A DNA stretch of 64,000 nucleotides from Capsicum annuum (GCF_002878395.1 NC_061119.1:40910873-40974872), one strand, 5' to 3'; shown: positions 1 to 11,950, counted from the stretch's first letter. Translations and numbers: made by a program. The notes: generated by a model from the sequence alone, not told the origin.

Positions 1-1130
1 GGTGTGATATTAGACCAATTTAAGAGTAAAATTGTGATTTGATTATGCTTATAATTGAATTTTCTTCAACAAGTAACTTAGTTGCTACGAATTTCATAGC
101 AATTGCTTAAATGTGCTACAACAAGTACATTAGTTGCTGAACATTGCACAACAATTGTTGTATTATGCTACAACAAGTATGTTAGTTGCTGAACATTGCA
201 CAACAATTGTTGCATTCTGCTACAATAAGTATGTAATTAAATAACCATTTTAATCATAAATGGAATGATATTAGTGTAATTTAAGAGTGTAATTTTGATT
301 TTATAGTTATCAAATGCAATAAGATAGTAATTTGAGATACAATATATGATCAATTAAACGATTGCAAATGTAATCAACTAAAAACTGACTTAAATGACCG
401 TTGTTTGATCGAATCAGTCATATTTATTGATGATTTAATGATGAATAGAGTGATATTAGTCGAATTGAAGAGTGTAGTTTAGCTTTTATAGTTATCATAT
501 GCAATGACATAATATTTCGAGATACACTAGACATTGAATTAAACGATTGTAAATGTAATAAATTAAAACTAAGTTTAATGAATGCTAACTGATTGGATTA
601 ATCATATTTAATGATAAATAGTGTGATATTAGACCAATTTAAGAGTAAAATTGAGATTTCATTATGATTATAATTGAATTTTCTTCAACAAGAAAGTTAG
701 TTGCTGCGAATTTCACAGCAATTGCTTAAATGTGCCACAACAAGTAAGTTAGTTGCTACGAATTTCATAATAATTGCTGAAACATGATACAACAAGTACG
801 TTAGTTGCTGAACATTGCACAACAATTATTGTATTATGCTACAACAAGTGTGTTAGTTGCTGAACATTGTACAACAATTGTTGCATTATGCTACAACAAG
901 TACATTAGTTGCTGAACATTGCACAACAATTGTTGAATTATGCTACAAAAAGTAAGTTAGTCATTGAACGTTCCACAACAGTTGTTGAATTATGCTACAA
1001 AAAGTAAGTTAGTCATTGAACGTTCCACAACAGTTGTTGAATTATGCTACAATAATTAAGTTGTTGAACGTTTCAAAGAAATTGTTGAATTATGTTACAA
1101 CAAGTATATTGGTTGTTGAACGTTTCATAA
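1..1130. repeat. 52-bp tandem repeats within a ~619-bp direct duplication, MULE-associated
   Basis: The word gctacaacaagta recurs at about 115, 167 and 219 and again at about 838, 890, 942, 994 and 1046, a regular 52-base period. Each unit contains the palindrome CAACAATTGTTG or a one-base variant. A larger direct repeat starts near 4 and 623 (gtgatattagaccaattt..), about 619 bases apart, and an internal copy pair near 258 and 444 is about 186 bases apart. The array lies immediately downstream of the MULE transposase relic, whose other side (3950-4275) has the same kind of repeats, so it is probably the subterminal region of that element. The left end is cut by the window edge. Confidence 0.8.
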
Positions 1131-1239
1131 CAATTGTTGTAATCTGCTGAATCTCCTAGACAGTATAACATACACTCTTTTGAATACTAAATAACAAGAA
1201 CAATAATAAGATCAAACTTGTTCACAAATAATAACAATA

Positions 1240-3830
1240 GCAATAGATGTGTTCACAAACAACAAAAATAATAAGATTAAATGTGCTTCTATGAAACATT
1301 TCTCTCGGAGCATGTAGTCTTTTTGTGTCCAACCCTTTTGTATATGAAATATTTATTTTTCTTGGTTGAAAATGATTTTCCGACTCATTTTCGCCTTTTA
1401 TATGACCTTCTTCCAACCTTGCCTGGCTCAATAAATAGAGGAGATATTTTTCTCTCTAAAATCTCAATTGAAACTTGCCAAGAATCTTCAGATGAAATAG
1501 GTTTAATTTCCTCCACATATGCCATAATGTATGCATCTACCGTATAATACAAAGAGGAGTACTCATAAATTCGCCTCCCATAGTCTTCACCATATTGACA
1601 TCGGAGCGCTGCCATAGCATATGGGCAAGGAATTTTATCAATAACAAAGACTCTGTAACTGCAAGATTTGCTTTGCAAATCAGCTGTTGCAACAACTTCA
1701 TGACCGGTGACAATATACCTATAGTTGGCAATTTGATGGACTAATAGCTTATTTCCCAACTCAGTATTTTCTGCAATGATTGTCTCCATCGAAGGAACAA
1801 ATTTGGTTCCTATATCAAGGAATATCATACGCCTCTCATGAAATATCTCAGTAAATCGCTTGTTTATCGCATCAAATAAAGCAGTGATGGGAAATTCTCT
1901 TTCACCCAGAAGCACTACATTAATCGACTCAGTAATATTGATCGTCATAATATTGTACCTGTAAATGTAAGCCTCAAATTTTATTATTATAACTGTATAT
2001 TTCAATCTCAAATTTTATTATTATAACTGTATGTTTCAAGCAGTTTTTGTATTTATTTCAACAGTTCTGCATTTATTCTGGAAACAAATATAGAAGTTGC
2101 TGAGATAAGTATAGCAACTACTGAAGGAATGCAATAACTGGTGAAATATACTACTAAACTTATCAATACATTAATCAACACGTGCAGTTTTTATAAAAAT
2201 TACTATAAAAAAACTGCAGCAGCTACTGTAAAAAACAACAACAGCTGCTATAAAAACTGCAGCAGTTGTACTAACTAGAGTGCCCTACTAACTATCAACA
2301 ATAATAATCTAGTAAACCATACCTATTTCCAGGAAAAAATGCCCTGCTCCATCGTGAAATTCAACACGTTCAAGATGTGTGGCGGCTCCTGGAACCATAT
2401 CTCTTATTTGATTGAAGTAATCATTAAAAATATCTACATTGTATGCTTTTGCTGCCTTAAAAAGTGGTGGACAACACTTCCATTATGAAAATCTTTTCGA
2501 ATATTCTCTCCAAGGTGCCTCATGCAACAACCATAATGTGCTGAAGGGAACACAACTGAGACTATCTTTCCAATGCTTGGATGTCTGTCAGAAATTATGC
2601 ACAATTTAGGGGTATCAAGTACAAAGCTGCTCATCTGTTCAAAAAAATATTTGTAGGAAGCATCACATTTAGAGTCTACTACGCAAAATGCCACTGAAAA
2701 AATATGATTCTCTATATCTTGTGCAAAAGCAGACAACAACACACCACAATACCTACTCTTTAAAAATGTCCCATCAACAGCTATGACTTTTCTCATTTGT
2801 GCAAAACCAAGAATCCAAGCTCCATATGCCACCAAAAAACACTTGAACCTACCATTTTCATCAACCACCACTGCCGTCTTACTTACTGAATTTGATGTCC
2901 TAAGAATATGACTGTATGCATCAATCACTCCATATCCATGCTCATGTGTCCCTCTAACCAAAGACTTTTCAATCTCACTATCCATCCAAACCTTCCAATA
3001 ACTTACCTTATAGCCCAATTCAATACGGATGGAGTTCCTTAGATCTTTTGTAGATGGACCTTTACTCTCAGAATACCTATCATGGAAGTATGCTCCAAGA
3101 ACTTTTGCTATGGCATGTGGATTATTACTTGTAAGATGTTCTGAACCACATGTGTGCAACTTTTCATACTTTCTAATACAAAACCTATCACAACTTTTTA
3201 GCTTCACAACTCTCAACCACTATATGCACTCGGGATGTACATATTTATAGCAATACACAAAATGGGAGTTAATCACCTTCTTGATTCTAAAATCTTTCTT
3301 CACACAAGCCATTTTCAGCACAATATCTAATTCTTATTTATTCTTAAATGACATACCTTTATAAAATCCCGTTCCATCATCTCGAGCATGACTAGAGTGA
3401 GTTAATTGTATAGTACTATCAACTTCGATTGAAGAAACCTGTTGGCTTGCAGTCTCTTTATCTGGAACATCCATATCCATCCAACCACATTCATTATCTA
3501 ACATTTGTTGGTCTTGAGACATATTATGAATCTCCGTCAATCTGTCAACCATGTATACCCTCAAAATGGATCTAGATTCATCTTCCAAATAAGTACTCAA
3601 ACTACGTTGATCTTTATTCTAAAAGGAGAAGTCTTTTATTTTTCACTACAACTATGCATATAAATGATGGAAATATATTTCAAATCACAATTTAGTTCAC
3701 AATAAGTAATGATTTTATTTGCAAAATCATCATATGCGACATCTCGATGCACAATCATCGCTATCGTCTTGGCCATTTCTTTATTTTTTTCAATGCCAAA
3801 TGTAACGATTGTTTGACTTAACCCATTCGC
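1240..3830 (-). pseudogene. Mutator-like (MULE) transposase relic 1
   Basis: Reading leftward, the pieces are: an N-terminal segment starting near the ATG at 3776; a segment ending GFYKGMSFKNK (3334-3600) that resembles the start of the plant MuDR DNA-binding domain; the DDE transposase core (2434-3216) with first aspartate in VDGTF and second in ISDRHPSI; and a C-terminal SWIM-type segment (1385-2011). The knuckle that should follow (about 1280-1345) has lost its first two cysteines, reading YFIYKRVGHKKTTC. The SWIM signature is also damaged (CSYRVF, IPCPYAMA). A repeat-rich gap, perhaps an intron, separates core and SWIM parts (2012-2433). The order of parts is the same as in the second MULE at 24-26 kb, so both belong to one family. 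Not expected to make active transposase. Confidence 0.85.
2190..2275. repeat. CTGCAGCAG / GCAGCTGC-rich palindromic patch
   Basis: Several copies of aactgcagcag and acagctgct follow one another inside the gap between the transposase core and SWIM segments of the first MULE relic. It is a short version of the palindromic repeats that flank that element. Confidence 0.5.
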
Positions 3831-3949
3831 TGTAAAAATAAATCCCTAATACTATTTTATCCATGACTTATGACCTTGAAGATACTTGAAGATATTATAA
3901 TTTAGAATAAAATAAATTGATCACGATAGAAAAGAAAAAAAATTACATC

Positions 3950-4275
3950 AAAACATGACAATTGCTGTAATTTATTCAGCAACTGCTTCATTAGTTACAA
4001 CAAGAGATACAAAATTGCTATACATTATTCAGCAACTACAACATTCTGTTTCATCAATTACTAAATATATTGCAGCAACTACTGCAACTAATTCAGCAAC
4101 TGTTGAAATTATATGCAGCAGTTGCTATGATTAATGAGGCATCTGCTGAATAAATATTCAACAATTGTTGTATATTTTTTAGTAGTTGTTGCAGCTGATG
4201 AAGCACTGTTACATATTTTTTAGTAGTTGTTGCATCTGTTTCAGCACCTACTGCAGTAGTTACTGAAACATATGT
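3950..4275. repeat. CAGCAACTACT / CAACAATTGTTG repeat field, upstream side of MULE 1
   Basis: Imperfect, closely spaced repeats of gcaacta(c)tgc, cagcaactg and caacaattgttg occur just upstream of the first MULE N-terminal segment. They use the same vocabulary as the 1-1130 array on the other side of the element, which is why I treat both as subterminal repeats of one MULE. Confidence 0.6.
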
Positions 4276-4850
4276 TGCAATGGCAAGATCAACAGTATGA
4301 AGTTCGAACTCAAAATGATCAAAAATCACCTTTTAAGTAATTCTCAATGCTGCACAAATAAAATTTAGTCCAAAACTGAAAACTTTTTTCCTCTCAAGAA
4401 GAAGAAAAAGGAGAAAAAGAGTGAAGAAAAGAAAAACGGGGGAAAGGAGAAGTTGTTGTTGAGGGAGAAATAAGGAAAAGATAGATGAGATCCCCTTTTA
4501 TAAATTAGGATTTTAGTTAAAATTTGGGTTAAAGTGTATAAAATAAAACTTAAGGGTTTTAGTTAAAATTTGGGTTAAATGTAAGAAATAAAACTTGAGG
4601 CCTTATTAAATCTTAATTATAAATTTGTCACCTACACTTAATAGTTATAACTTGAGTTACTCTTTTCAAATTTCAACACTTTTTTGTCACCTATAATTAA
4701 ATAGCCCTCATGTTTCTCATGTACTCTTGGATCAGCTCCTTTCCAAATCCTTCTACGTAGCGAAATCTTTAGTGTATTGAGTTTTTTATTAATGTTAGAT
4801 TGATCAAAAGGTTTTGAAATATTTCTTTTTTTTTTTAAAATAACTCTTTG
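4276..4850. other. Non-coding, upstream end of MULE 1
   Basis: A purine-rich stretch (4390-4480) is followed by two copies of a ttttagttaaaatttgggtt word and two gtcacctata/gtcacctaca words. The second MULE ends upstream in a similar way (gtcacctacact, gtcacctacaac near 27690-27735), so this probably marks the outer end of the element. No TIR or target duplication could be fixed. Confidence 0.35.
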
Positions 4851-5578
4851 AGTCTAAAGGATTTAGGTTATGTAGGTCCAAGACGGAATATTTAGAGTGT
4901 AAGTTCAGTGAGGTGTCTCATGAGTCCGATGTAGTGGTTAAACTTGATATTCATTCTATCAATAAGAGAGAGAGTTTCAAGTATCTAGGTCTATGATTCA
5001 GGAAAATGGAGAGATTAACGAAGATGTCACTCATCAGATTGGGGTAGGTGGATGAAATAGAGGCTTGCCTCCGAAATCTTGCATGACAAAAAGGAACCTC
5101 CTAAACTTAAAGGCAAGCTCTATAGAGTGATGGTTAGACCGACTTTATTGTATGGGATGAAGTGTTAGCTTGTTAAGAAGACCCACACCCAGAAGATGAA
5201 GGTGACGGTCTGGCGGAGATAAGAATGCTTCGGTGGATGTGTGGGTGTGCTAGGAAAGATAGGATTAGAAATTAGGTTATTCAAAATAAGGTATAAGTGA
5301 CTTTGATGGAAGCCAAGATGGGGGAAGTGAGGTTGAGATGGTTCGATCATGTGATGAGGAAGGGCATGGATTCCCTATAGCGGAGATATGAGAGGTTGGG
5401 TAGAGATGGTTTCAAGCGAGGTAGAAATAGACCGAAGAAATATTAGAGGGAGGTGATTAGACATGACATGGAGCAGCTCTAGTTTACTGAGAACATGACC
5501 CTAGATAGCAAGTTATGAATGAGGCGGATTAGGGTAGAAGGTTAATATGAGTTTAAGTTGTTATTTCTTTTACTATAT
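4851..5578 (+). mobile_element. LINE reverse-transcriptase 3' fragment, 5' part
   Basis: Forward-strand translation across several frames gives the C-terminal part of an L1-like non-LTR polyprotein: segments such as [28 protein letters not shown] and KWRLASEILHDKK match, piece by piece, the better preserved LINE at 22.05-23.3 kb. Stops and small indels break it. The fragment is interrupted at 5578 by the solo LTR and resumes at 6486. Confidence 0.8.
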
Positions 5579-6485
5579 TGTTAGAGTACGTGTCCTACTG
5601 ATTACCTTATTTTAGCCTAATTGTTGCCTATTGATGAAATAGGTTGACTATCATGTTTCAAACTAGCTAACACAGTAAGTAAATAATACAGTGAATTTTC
5701 ATCTGAAAAACACCCGGCTCAAAAAGGTGTAAAAAACTACGACCTATACCTCTACAGGATTTAACCCCAACTCTACTAAATCACTTGCTCAACAATAAAA
5801 AAATTACAGGACTCTTGTAAAGTAGGAATTATAAACTTCTAATTCCTACTTCTACAAAACACAACCCTTCCTAAGGTGTGTGTTTCCAAGTCTTTAAGTT
5901 CCCCAACTCAAGAAAATAATCCTAACTGATTTTATACTTTATTGAGACTAGAAATACATAAACAGTACAACTCAAGAACCAACTTAATACATAAAGTGTA
6001 AAACTTCTTAAATCTAAGTAATAGGAACAGGTTCAACTATGACTCCTTCAAGCTTTGGCACTGCAGAGATAATTTGTCGATGGTTGCTATTTTTGTAAGT
6101 GCGTGAGTAACTATCAGTGTCACTTCCTCTATTTAATAGTAACTCTTTAAAGAGTCCTTCATATCATCAATCTTTTATCTTTGATTGAAATCTCCAACTC
6201 CTCAGAGTTTGTTGTTAAGTCAAAGTCATTTTTCAAGTCAATCTCCTCATCTGAGTGAAACTCTTTCTCTCGCTTATCTTTAAGTGTTGTAACCAAACAC
6301 AACTTCTTCTTTTTTCAAATATGATCAATTATTTTGATTTTATCAAGTCCTAATCTCAAGCACGCTTGTCTTGTCTTCATCTTCTAGTGACGAACTTGTG
6401 TTACCTTGACTCTGCACACCGGTTTAGTGGACCATTTCCACTAACTATTTCATTTGTTATATCAATCACCAAAACCATCCCAACA
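5579..6485 (-). mobile_element. Probable solo LTR (copia-like) inserted in a LINE
   Basis: The 907-bp block begins TGTTAGAG and ends ATCCCAACA, giving TG...CA ends. It is bounded by tatat (5574-5578) and tgtat (6486-6490), a 5-base target duplication with one mismatch. It lies between the coding part and the 3' tail of one LINE, so it is clearly an insertion. It holds no open reading frame. I call it minus because TGTTGGGATGG on that strand looks like a copia LTR start; the orientation is weakly supported. An alternative reading uses the 9-base word tattgttag found on both sides. Confidence 0.5.
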
Positions 6486-6705
6486 TGTATTACTTGGTGT
6501 ATCTTGCTTATGGTATTGTTAGATATTGTTGATTTATAGTGTATCTTGTTCTTTTACTATTTTTTGTCCAGATTATTTTATTGTGAGTCGGGGATCTATC
6601 GAAAACAACCTCTCTATCTCACATCTGAGTTAATGGTATAGACTGCGTATTCTTACCCTCCTCAGCCACCACTTGATGAGAATATACCGGGTATGTTATT
6701 GTTGA
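6486..6705 (+). mobile_element. LINE 3' tail
   Basis: This contains the same 3' tail as the LINE at 22-23.3 kb: a gggatctatcgaaaacaacctctc word, then gactgcgta, then ccctcctcag and cttgatgagaatatac, ending in gttattgttg. That shared tail lets it be joined to the fragment at 4851-5578. Confidence 0.75.
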
Positions 6706-7150
6706 AAAAAATAATTTTTTTTATTTTTTAAAAGAAGTTGAGAAAATAAATTTCATAAGCGATATTTATATTTATTATTTTGATGAAAAAAATATATGTA
6801 TTTTATTTGTCCATCTATTTTTATTTGTTTAATATTATATTATACTTTATAATACGAATATATTATTTGTGAGGTCTTCTACAGCAATAGAGCACATCAC
6901 ATTTACATCCATTCCCCGTATATGCCTCAAGTCAATATGTTCACCAAGCGCACGACACACAATCACCATATAACCTAAGAAAATTGAAGGAAAGGTATCT
7001 TTTAAGTCTTGAATGAAGGATCGGTGACATTGACCAACTTAAAAGGTCAAACATCATTAGGAAACTTGATTAAGTTAATTGTGGACTTGATTAATATTTT
7101 CAAAACTTTCTAATCTTTTCAAAAATACAAATCAGCCTAACCCACACCCC
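6706..7150. other. AT-rich intergenic DNA
   Basis: No coding signal. The stretch around 6972-7016 (aagaaaattgaaggaaagg...tttaagtcttgaatgaa) recurs almost unchanged near 18328-18370, so it is part of a repeat, but I cannot assign it to a family. Confidence 0.4.
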
Positions 7151-7434
7151 TCTTTAATCCAAATCAACCAATCTATCTCCTCTCTCTCGACAACTTCTTT
7201 CAACTCTCTTCTAACCAACAGTTCTGTAAATTTCTCCTTTCAATCCTAAGCGACTTCAACCTTCGACGATAAATAGTTGGGCTTCAAGTTCCCATCTTTA
7301 ATCCAAATCAACCAGTCTCTATTCTCTCTCTCTTGACAGTTTCTCTCAACTCTCTTCCAACCAACAGTTCTGCAAATTTTTCCTTTCAATCCTCGACGAC
7401 TTCAACATCCGATGATAAATAGTTGGGCTTCGGG
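7151..7434. repeat. Two-copy tandem duplication, ~144-bp unit
   Basis: The unit starts tctttaatccaaatcaacca and ends gataaatagttgggcttc. The copies start near 7151 and 7295 and differ by scattered substitutions. It lies just upstream of the + strand DUF1985 relic and is pyrimidine-rich, so it may be that element's leader or promoter. Confidence 0.75.
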
Positions 7435-7544
7435 TTCCTTTTTGACTTCAACCTTCAATCGATGTGACAGCCTTGCTCTCCAACCACAATAGCTTCAAAT
7501 TTTTCATCGTTCCTTTGCTTCTTTCACCGATAAAAAAAGCATCC

Positions 7545-9400
7545 CGCACACCCAAAAACGGCAAAGGCAAGTCGTGTGATCGTGATGACCGGGTGTCCAT
7601 TGTTGGTCCAAGCTTCAAAATAAAAATTTAATAGAAGCATTGAAAGGTAAAGGACTTTCAAAGAAGCACAAACAGTCATTGTGCTTGGTTTGGTTTGTAC
7701 ATAATATTCTTTGGGCGAGAGACGTTAACAATAATATAAGTGTTGGTTTAATAAAGCTCTCCGAGGATCTTGAGGTGTTTAATAGCTATCCTTGGGGTTA
7801 TGAAAGCTTCAAAATGACTATAAAATATTTATTGACTCCGTTAGCACCAAATACAACCAACTTATATGGCTTTTCATAGGCTTTCATGGTAAATGTTTCT
7901 TTCTTTTATTATGATTTCATTCATTTTTTACTCAATAATGGTTTTGATTTATTGGCGTTATTTTATAGGCTTGGGCGTTTGAAGCCATTCCTTATTTGAG
8001 ACAACAAGTGAACTACCAGGAAGAAGTTTCTTATCTAAGAATCTTGAGATGTTGTCGCTAAAACTGATAAAAATGCGAAATTTCTTGATCTTTTCAACCC
8101 TCGAAAGGATGCAGTAAGTATAATTATAATTAAGTTTTTATTTTAATTAGTGATTTTTTGAATGATTTAATCATCATTCTAATATATGTAATGATTTATG
8201 TTAGATTGTACATCCGTCGCTAGATTCGACCAATTGAGAGTTGAAGACGTCATTTTTTCTTACTTTACGGTCTGTGCAAACTTTATCGGACCCTAAGGTC
8301 ATCGAAAAAATAAAAATAGAATTGTTTAGAGCAACAACCATTACAAGAAAAATAATTTTGGAGAGTAGGTTTGTTGTTATTGATGGTCTTAGTGGTGATA
8401 GAGTTGTTGGTGGTGGTAGTGGTGCTGCTGTTGGTGATAATGATGCTCCTCAACAAACCATTATGAGTATGATTATACTGGTTATATAGATTTTGCCTCT
8501 CCCAGCGAATGTTCTGCATGCAAATGTCAAGACTGCAGGGCGAAACATGATGTAGTGATTAATGCTATTAACGCATTAACTGTTTTTGTAAAGGAATTGA
8601 CATCTAAGAGGGGTGTCATTCCATCAAAGAGGATTTTATTTCCATCCACTCCATTAGAGATTAAGGCTAAAAGGAGAAGGAAAGTAATTTCTAAGGCATT
8701 ATCAAGCATCCAAAAAAGTGAAATTATAACTCCTTTATCCGTGTAATGCATTAAGCAATGTATAATGTCCAAAGAAGAGCAGTACGACCTAAAAAAGGTG
8801 AATATATATGTCTTCCAACTAACAAACAGACACATATTTGTTTCAAAAAATGACACATATGCTGAAAATTATCAAAAAGATATATACATCTGTTGCAACA
8901 GTTGACTAATTTGTTGCACCAGATAAAGTATCTGTTACGACATATGTCACGCCTGTTTTAGCAAATCAAATAGCTCTTCGTACCACTTTTATTTGTACCA
9001 ACAGATGACCTATCTACTGTAACAGATGAGTTTATCCCAACAATTGATTCATTGTTGTAACAGAAATATAATTTGTTTAGGATAATTTAAAATAGGAGGA
9101 AAACCTGTTTGATTTGCTAGAACAGATGAGTTATCTTTTTTTCATTTTGTTGTATCTCCGTGATTAGCATTGACCAATTCTGTCTTTCCAGGTGGATGTA
9201 GAAGCTACTACTGAACAACATTGACAATATGCTACTCTTTTTATGGAAATATGGAAAACAAAAAGTGCATAAATCGTACGTAAGCGACAATAAAGATCCA
9301 CAATGAGCAAAGCCGAATTTCATAGCACCGGATGAAGAACAACTTATCCATATTGAGTAGATCTTTATAGCTTGAGTCTGTCAAAGTAATAACCGCACCC
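7545..9400 (+). pseudogene. DUF1985 / Ulp1-type transposon gene relic, + strand
   Basis: Translated pieces are typical of the DUF1985-Ulp1 proteins found in Solanaceae MULE-like elements. KGKGLSKKHKQSLCLVWFVH and PWGYESFKMTIKYLLTPLAP lie in the DUF1985 domain (7640-7879). AWAFEAIPYLRQQV (from about 7969) and KFLDLFNP follow, with a gtaagt donor near 8111. After an intron come FFLTLRSVQTLSDPKV (8241-8330) and INALTVFVKELTSKRGVIPS (8555-8640). The frame shifts just before 7640 and stops follow several pieces. No Ulp1 catalytic part is recognisable before 9400. It is related to the relic on the opposite strand at 11-14.4 kb but is a different copy. Confidence 0.75.
8885..9065. repeat. CTGTTGCAACAG-type repeat field
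   Basis: Degenerate copies of atctgttgcaacagat lie every 20-35 bases, e.g. tctgttgcaacagttg near 8890 and acagatgacctatctactgtaacagatg near 9001. The field sits inside the + strand DUF1985 relic. Confidence 0.7.
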
Positions 9401-9600
9401 CTCTTTAGGAATCCTTGGCATCAATACTTAAATTGTTGATGTATTTGTTGAGATCTATACCCATAATAATTTTTTTACATTTCATTTATTCGTTGATTTA
9501 TTTCAACTAATTTCTTAAGACTTAGATTTATTTTATTTTGTCTTTGAATTTTATTGTTTCCTTAGATTTGAACTTATTAATTGAAATGGAATACTAGATT

Positions 9601-9905
9601 CAAATATTGTAACTAATAATGTATCTGTTAAAACAAACGACACATCTGTTGGAAAATATTGAACAAATTTAGATATATGTTGCAACAAGTAGGTAATCTA
9701 TTGGAATTTATCAAACAGGTCTTCCCATTGTTGCAACAGATAGACTTAGATAGAAAGATCAACATAATGCAACAGATGACCAACCTATTACAACAGATAA
9801 ACTATATGTCAGAACAGATAGAATATCTGTTGCAACGGATGGAGAATTTGTTGCATTATAAAAAATCAACTTTCATTGGACATAAAAAAATTGCCATTAC
9901 ATGTA
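9601..9905 (+). repeat. CAACAGAT repeat block, copy 1 of a direct pair
   Basis: This block and 10745-11005 are diverged direct copies with common words (tatcaaacagg.cttcccattgttg, cataatgcaacagatg, cagataaactat, gcattataaaaaa). Reading through gives a repetitive open frame (9659-9982) of LLQQ-x-N units, which I treat as translated repeat rather than a gene. The two blocks flank the GRF zinc-finger gene. Confidence 0.75.
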
Positions 9906-10264
9906 AAAAAGTAAAAATGAATCGAAATAAAAAAACTGGAACCCATCGACAGTGTTCAGTTCAAACACCTGAAATAAAATAGGCATCAAGTAGACAGTGT
10001 TCATTTTAAACACGTAAAATAAAATAGGCATCAAATGTGTCAGGTTGTCACTTTTTACTGACTTGGCATCTGATTTGGCCCCCAACGGTCATTTTTTTCC
10101 CATTATCTAATATATTCATCTTCTTCCTAAAATTTAACCCTAAATTCCCAAATCTTCTTCTTCTTTATCGTCATCTTTTTTCAATCTATCCTAATTCTTC
10201 AAATTATTTGCATTTGATCTTTCTTTTCTTCATTTTTTTTTATTTTTTCCAACTGAGCTTGACA
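9906..10264. promoter_or_regulatory. Probable upstream region of the GRF gene
   Basis: No coding signal. A tandem pair at about 9943-9980 and 9993-10031 (gacagtgttca.tt...aaataaaataggcatcaa) is followed by a T/C-rich stretch up to the ATG at 10265. No convincing TATA box was identified. Confidence 0.3.
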
Positions 10265-10673
10265 ATGTCGAGCACATCTTTTACTATTTTTTGTGATAAC
10301 GATTTTCGTTATTGTAAGGGCGGTCATGAAGCTTTATTGAAGACTTCTTGGACTCAACAAAATTTAGGTCATAGGTTTTTTACTTGTAAGATTTCAAAGG
10401 TAATATTTTTTTATTTAATTATTTGATTAATTATTGACTTGTAATTATTTTGTAATTATGTTCTTGTTTTATTAAAAATTGGGTGGATGCGATTACTTTG
10501 ATTGGTATGAAGAACGACACCCTTAACAAGCAAATCATATAATCTAGGGTTTGTTGAACAAAGTCAAGGCTTCTGAAGAGAAACAAAATCGAGCAAGAAG
10601 ATACTACATTGTTGTCGTTATTGCTACTGGTTTGGCATTATTGGGCACATGGATATTCAAGCCTAATTGCTGA
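10265..10673 (+). pseudogene. Small GRF-type zinc finger / coiled coil / membrane protein, damaged
   Basis: Exon 1 (10265-10399) starts at an ATG and reads to KISK, with the GRF-like pattern C-x6-C, then LLKTSWTQQNLGHRFFTC. A gtaata donor follows. After a ~80-base intron the next exon has GGCDYFDWYEE, supplying the rest of the finger. A frame change leads to LLNKVKASEEKQNRARR (short coiled coil) and then YYIVVVIATGLALLGTW, a single membrane span, ending in PNC and a stop at 10671. Small plant proteins with GRF finger, coiled coil and C-terminal membrane span are a known family, often amplified with transposons. The acceptor lacks a clear AG and there is one frameshift, so this copy is probably dead. 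A duplicate of the C-terminal codons follows at 10700-10740. Confidence 0.65.
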
Positions 10674-10744
10674 AATTTTTATGGTGATATATTTGCTATT
10701 GGTTTGGTATTGCCGAGCACATGGATATTCAAGCGTAATTGTTG

Positions 10745-11020
10745 AAAAATATCAAACAAATTTAGGCATATATTGTAAAATTTAGGTCATCTGTTGGTAC
10801 TTATCAAACAGGACTTCCCATTGTTGCAACAGATTAGACTTAGATTAGATAGAAATAACATCGGCATAATGCAACAGATGCCCAACCTATTTCAACAGAT
10901 AAACTATCTACCAGAACAGATAGAATATATTTTACAACAGATTGACAATCTATTGCATTATAAAAAACTCAACTTTCATCAGGAAAAAATTATTGCCACT
11001 ACATGTACATGTAATTTAAA
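10745..11020 (+). repeat. CAACAGAT repeat block, copy 2 of a direct pair
   Basis: Diverged direct copy of 9601-9905. The open frame at 10794-11024 is again a translation of CAACAGAT repeats (QQI, LLQQ units). It ends about 30 bases short of the stop codon of the - strand Ulp1 relic. Confidence 0.75.
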
Positions 11021-11819
11021 GTAAAGTGAAATATGACTTAAAATAAAAAATTATTATTTCACAGGATCTTCTATATACACAGGCTCCAAGCGTCCAGTTA
11101 GTACCCCATAAGCCCAGATCTTTTGCAGGTTTGCCACAGCGTTTTCGCACAGAAAGGTCGTTGGCTGGGCCATTTCTGTGCCGGTCAGCAAACATTCAAT
11201 GTGTGCAAGAGTGTGCGACCCGCACGCAAAACCTGTATCATTTTTTGGAAGGTTCGTGCCCTTTTTTTGACCTTCAAGATCCTATGATTTCTTCCTTAAC
11301 ACTTTCACTGGCAAATGATTTATCAGTTTACTCTTCCTTAATAAGATGGGTAACAGCTCTATCAGTGGCTGCACGTGGAAAAAAAGATCGACCTTGTCGA
11401 TGGTAGGTTCGTTGCAGTCATAAACTTTGATCTTTCACTCCTCGAGTAGTATCTCAACAGCCCTATAATGTATGCCGTTCACGCTAATGACTGCAAGAAT
11501 CCTCTTTGCCTCTATCCAACTCTTGCTGTGTAAATTTGGTCTCTCCCCTCTAACATATTTTTTCATTTCTTCTTCATCCAAGTCTAACATAGAAACTAAG
11601 AAATCAAGTCCCGCGCCACAGGCTGATGCATTAGTATTGAGTTGATCATACTTATCCTTAAGCTTCTTGTAGAAGTCGAGGTCCATTATCCTATCGGCAG
11701 CGTCATAAGCTTCTGGGTACGTTAATTGTCTTTTTCTCATAAGGCAGAGAATTTTGTCAACATGTTGTGATATAAGAAGTCAATTTTTAAATAGGTTTGT
11801 AATTGTAAAGATGGTCTAT

Positions 11820-11950
11820 CTATTGCATAGGGTTCTCTGAATCAATAATCCAACACAACTTATGCAACAAATAGATAGTAAGTTGTAATAGAACCATTAC
11901 CAGTTGCACCAGAATACCCAGCTGTTGTAACAGATTTCACATCTGTTGCG
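11820..11950. repeat. CAACAGAT repeats in a gap of the Ulp1 relic
   Basis: Words such as tctattgcatag, caacttatgcaac, cagctgttgtaacagat and atctgttgc follow closely. They occupy a probable intron between the acidic linker and the protease-domain segment. Confidence 0.55.

Noticed and set aside
1..1130. CRISPR-like array
   Set aside because: Repeats are tandem and spacers are not unique; the sequence is plant nuclear DNA with MULE genes beside it.
9659..9982. Gln/Leu-rich protein with LLQQ repeats
   Set aside because: It is a translation of CAACAGAT repeats; the parallel copy at 10794-11024 has the same pattern, and both lie in direct-repeat blocks, so no gene is supported.
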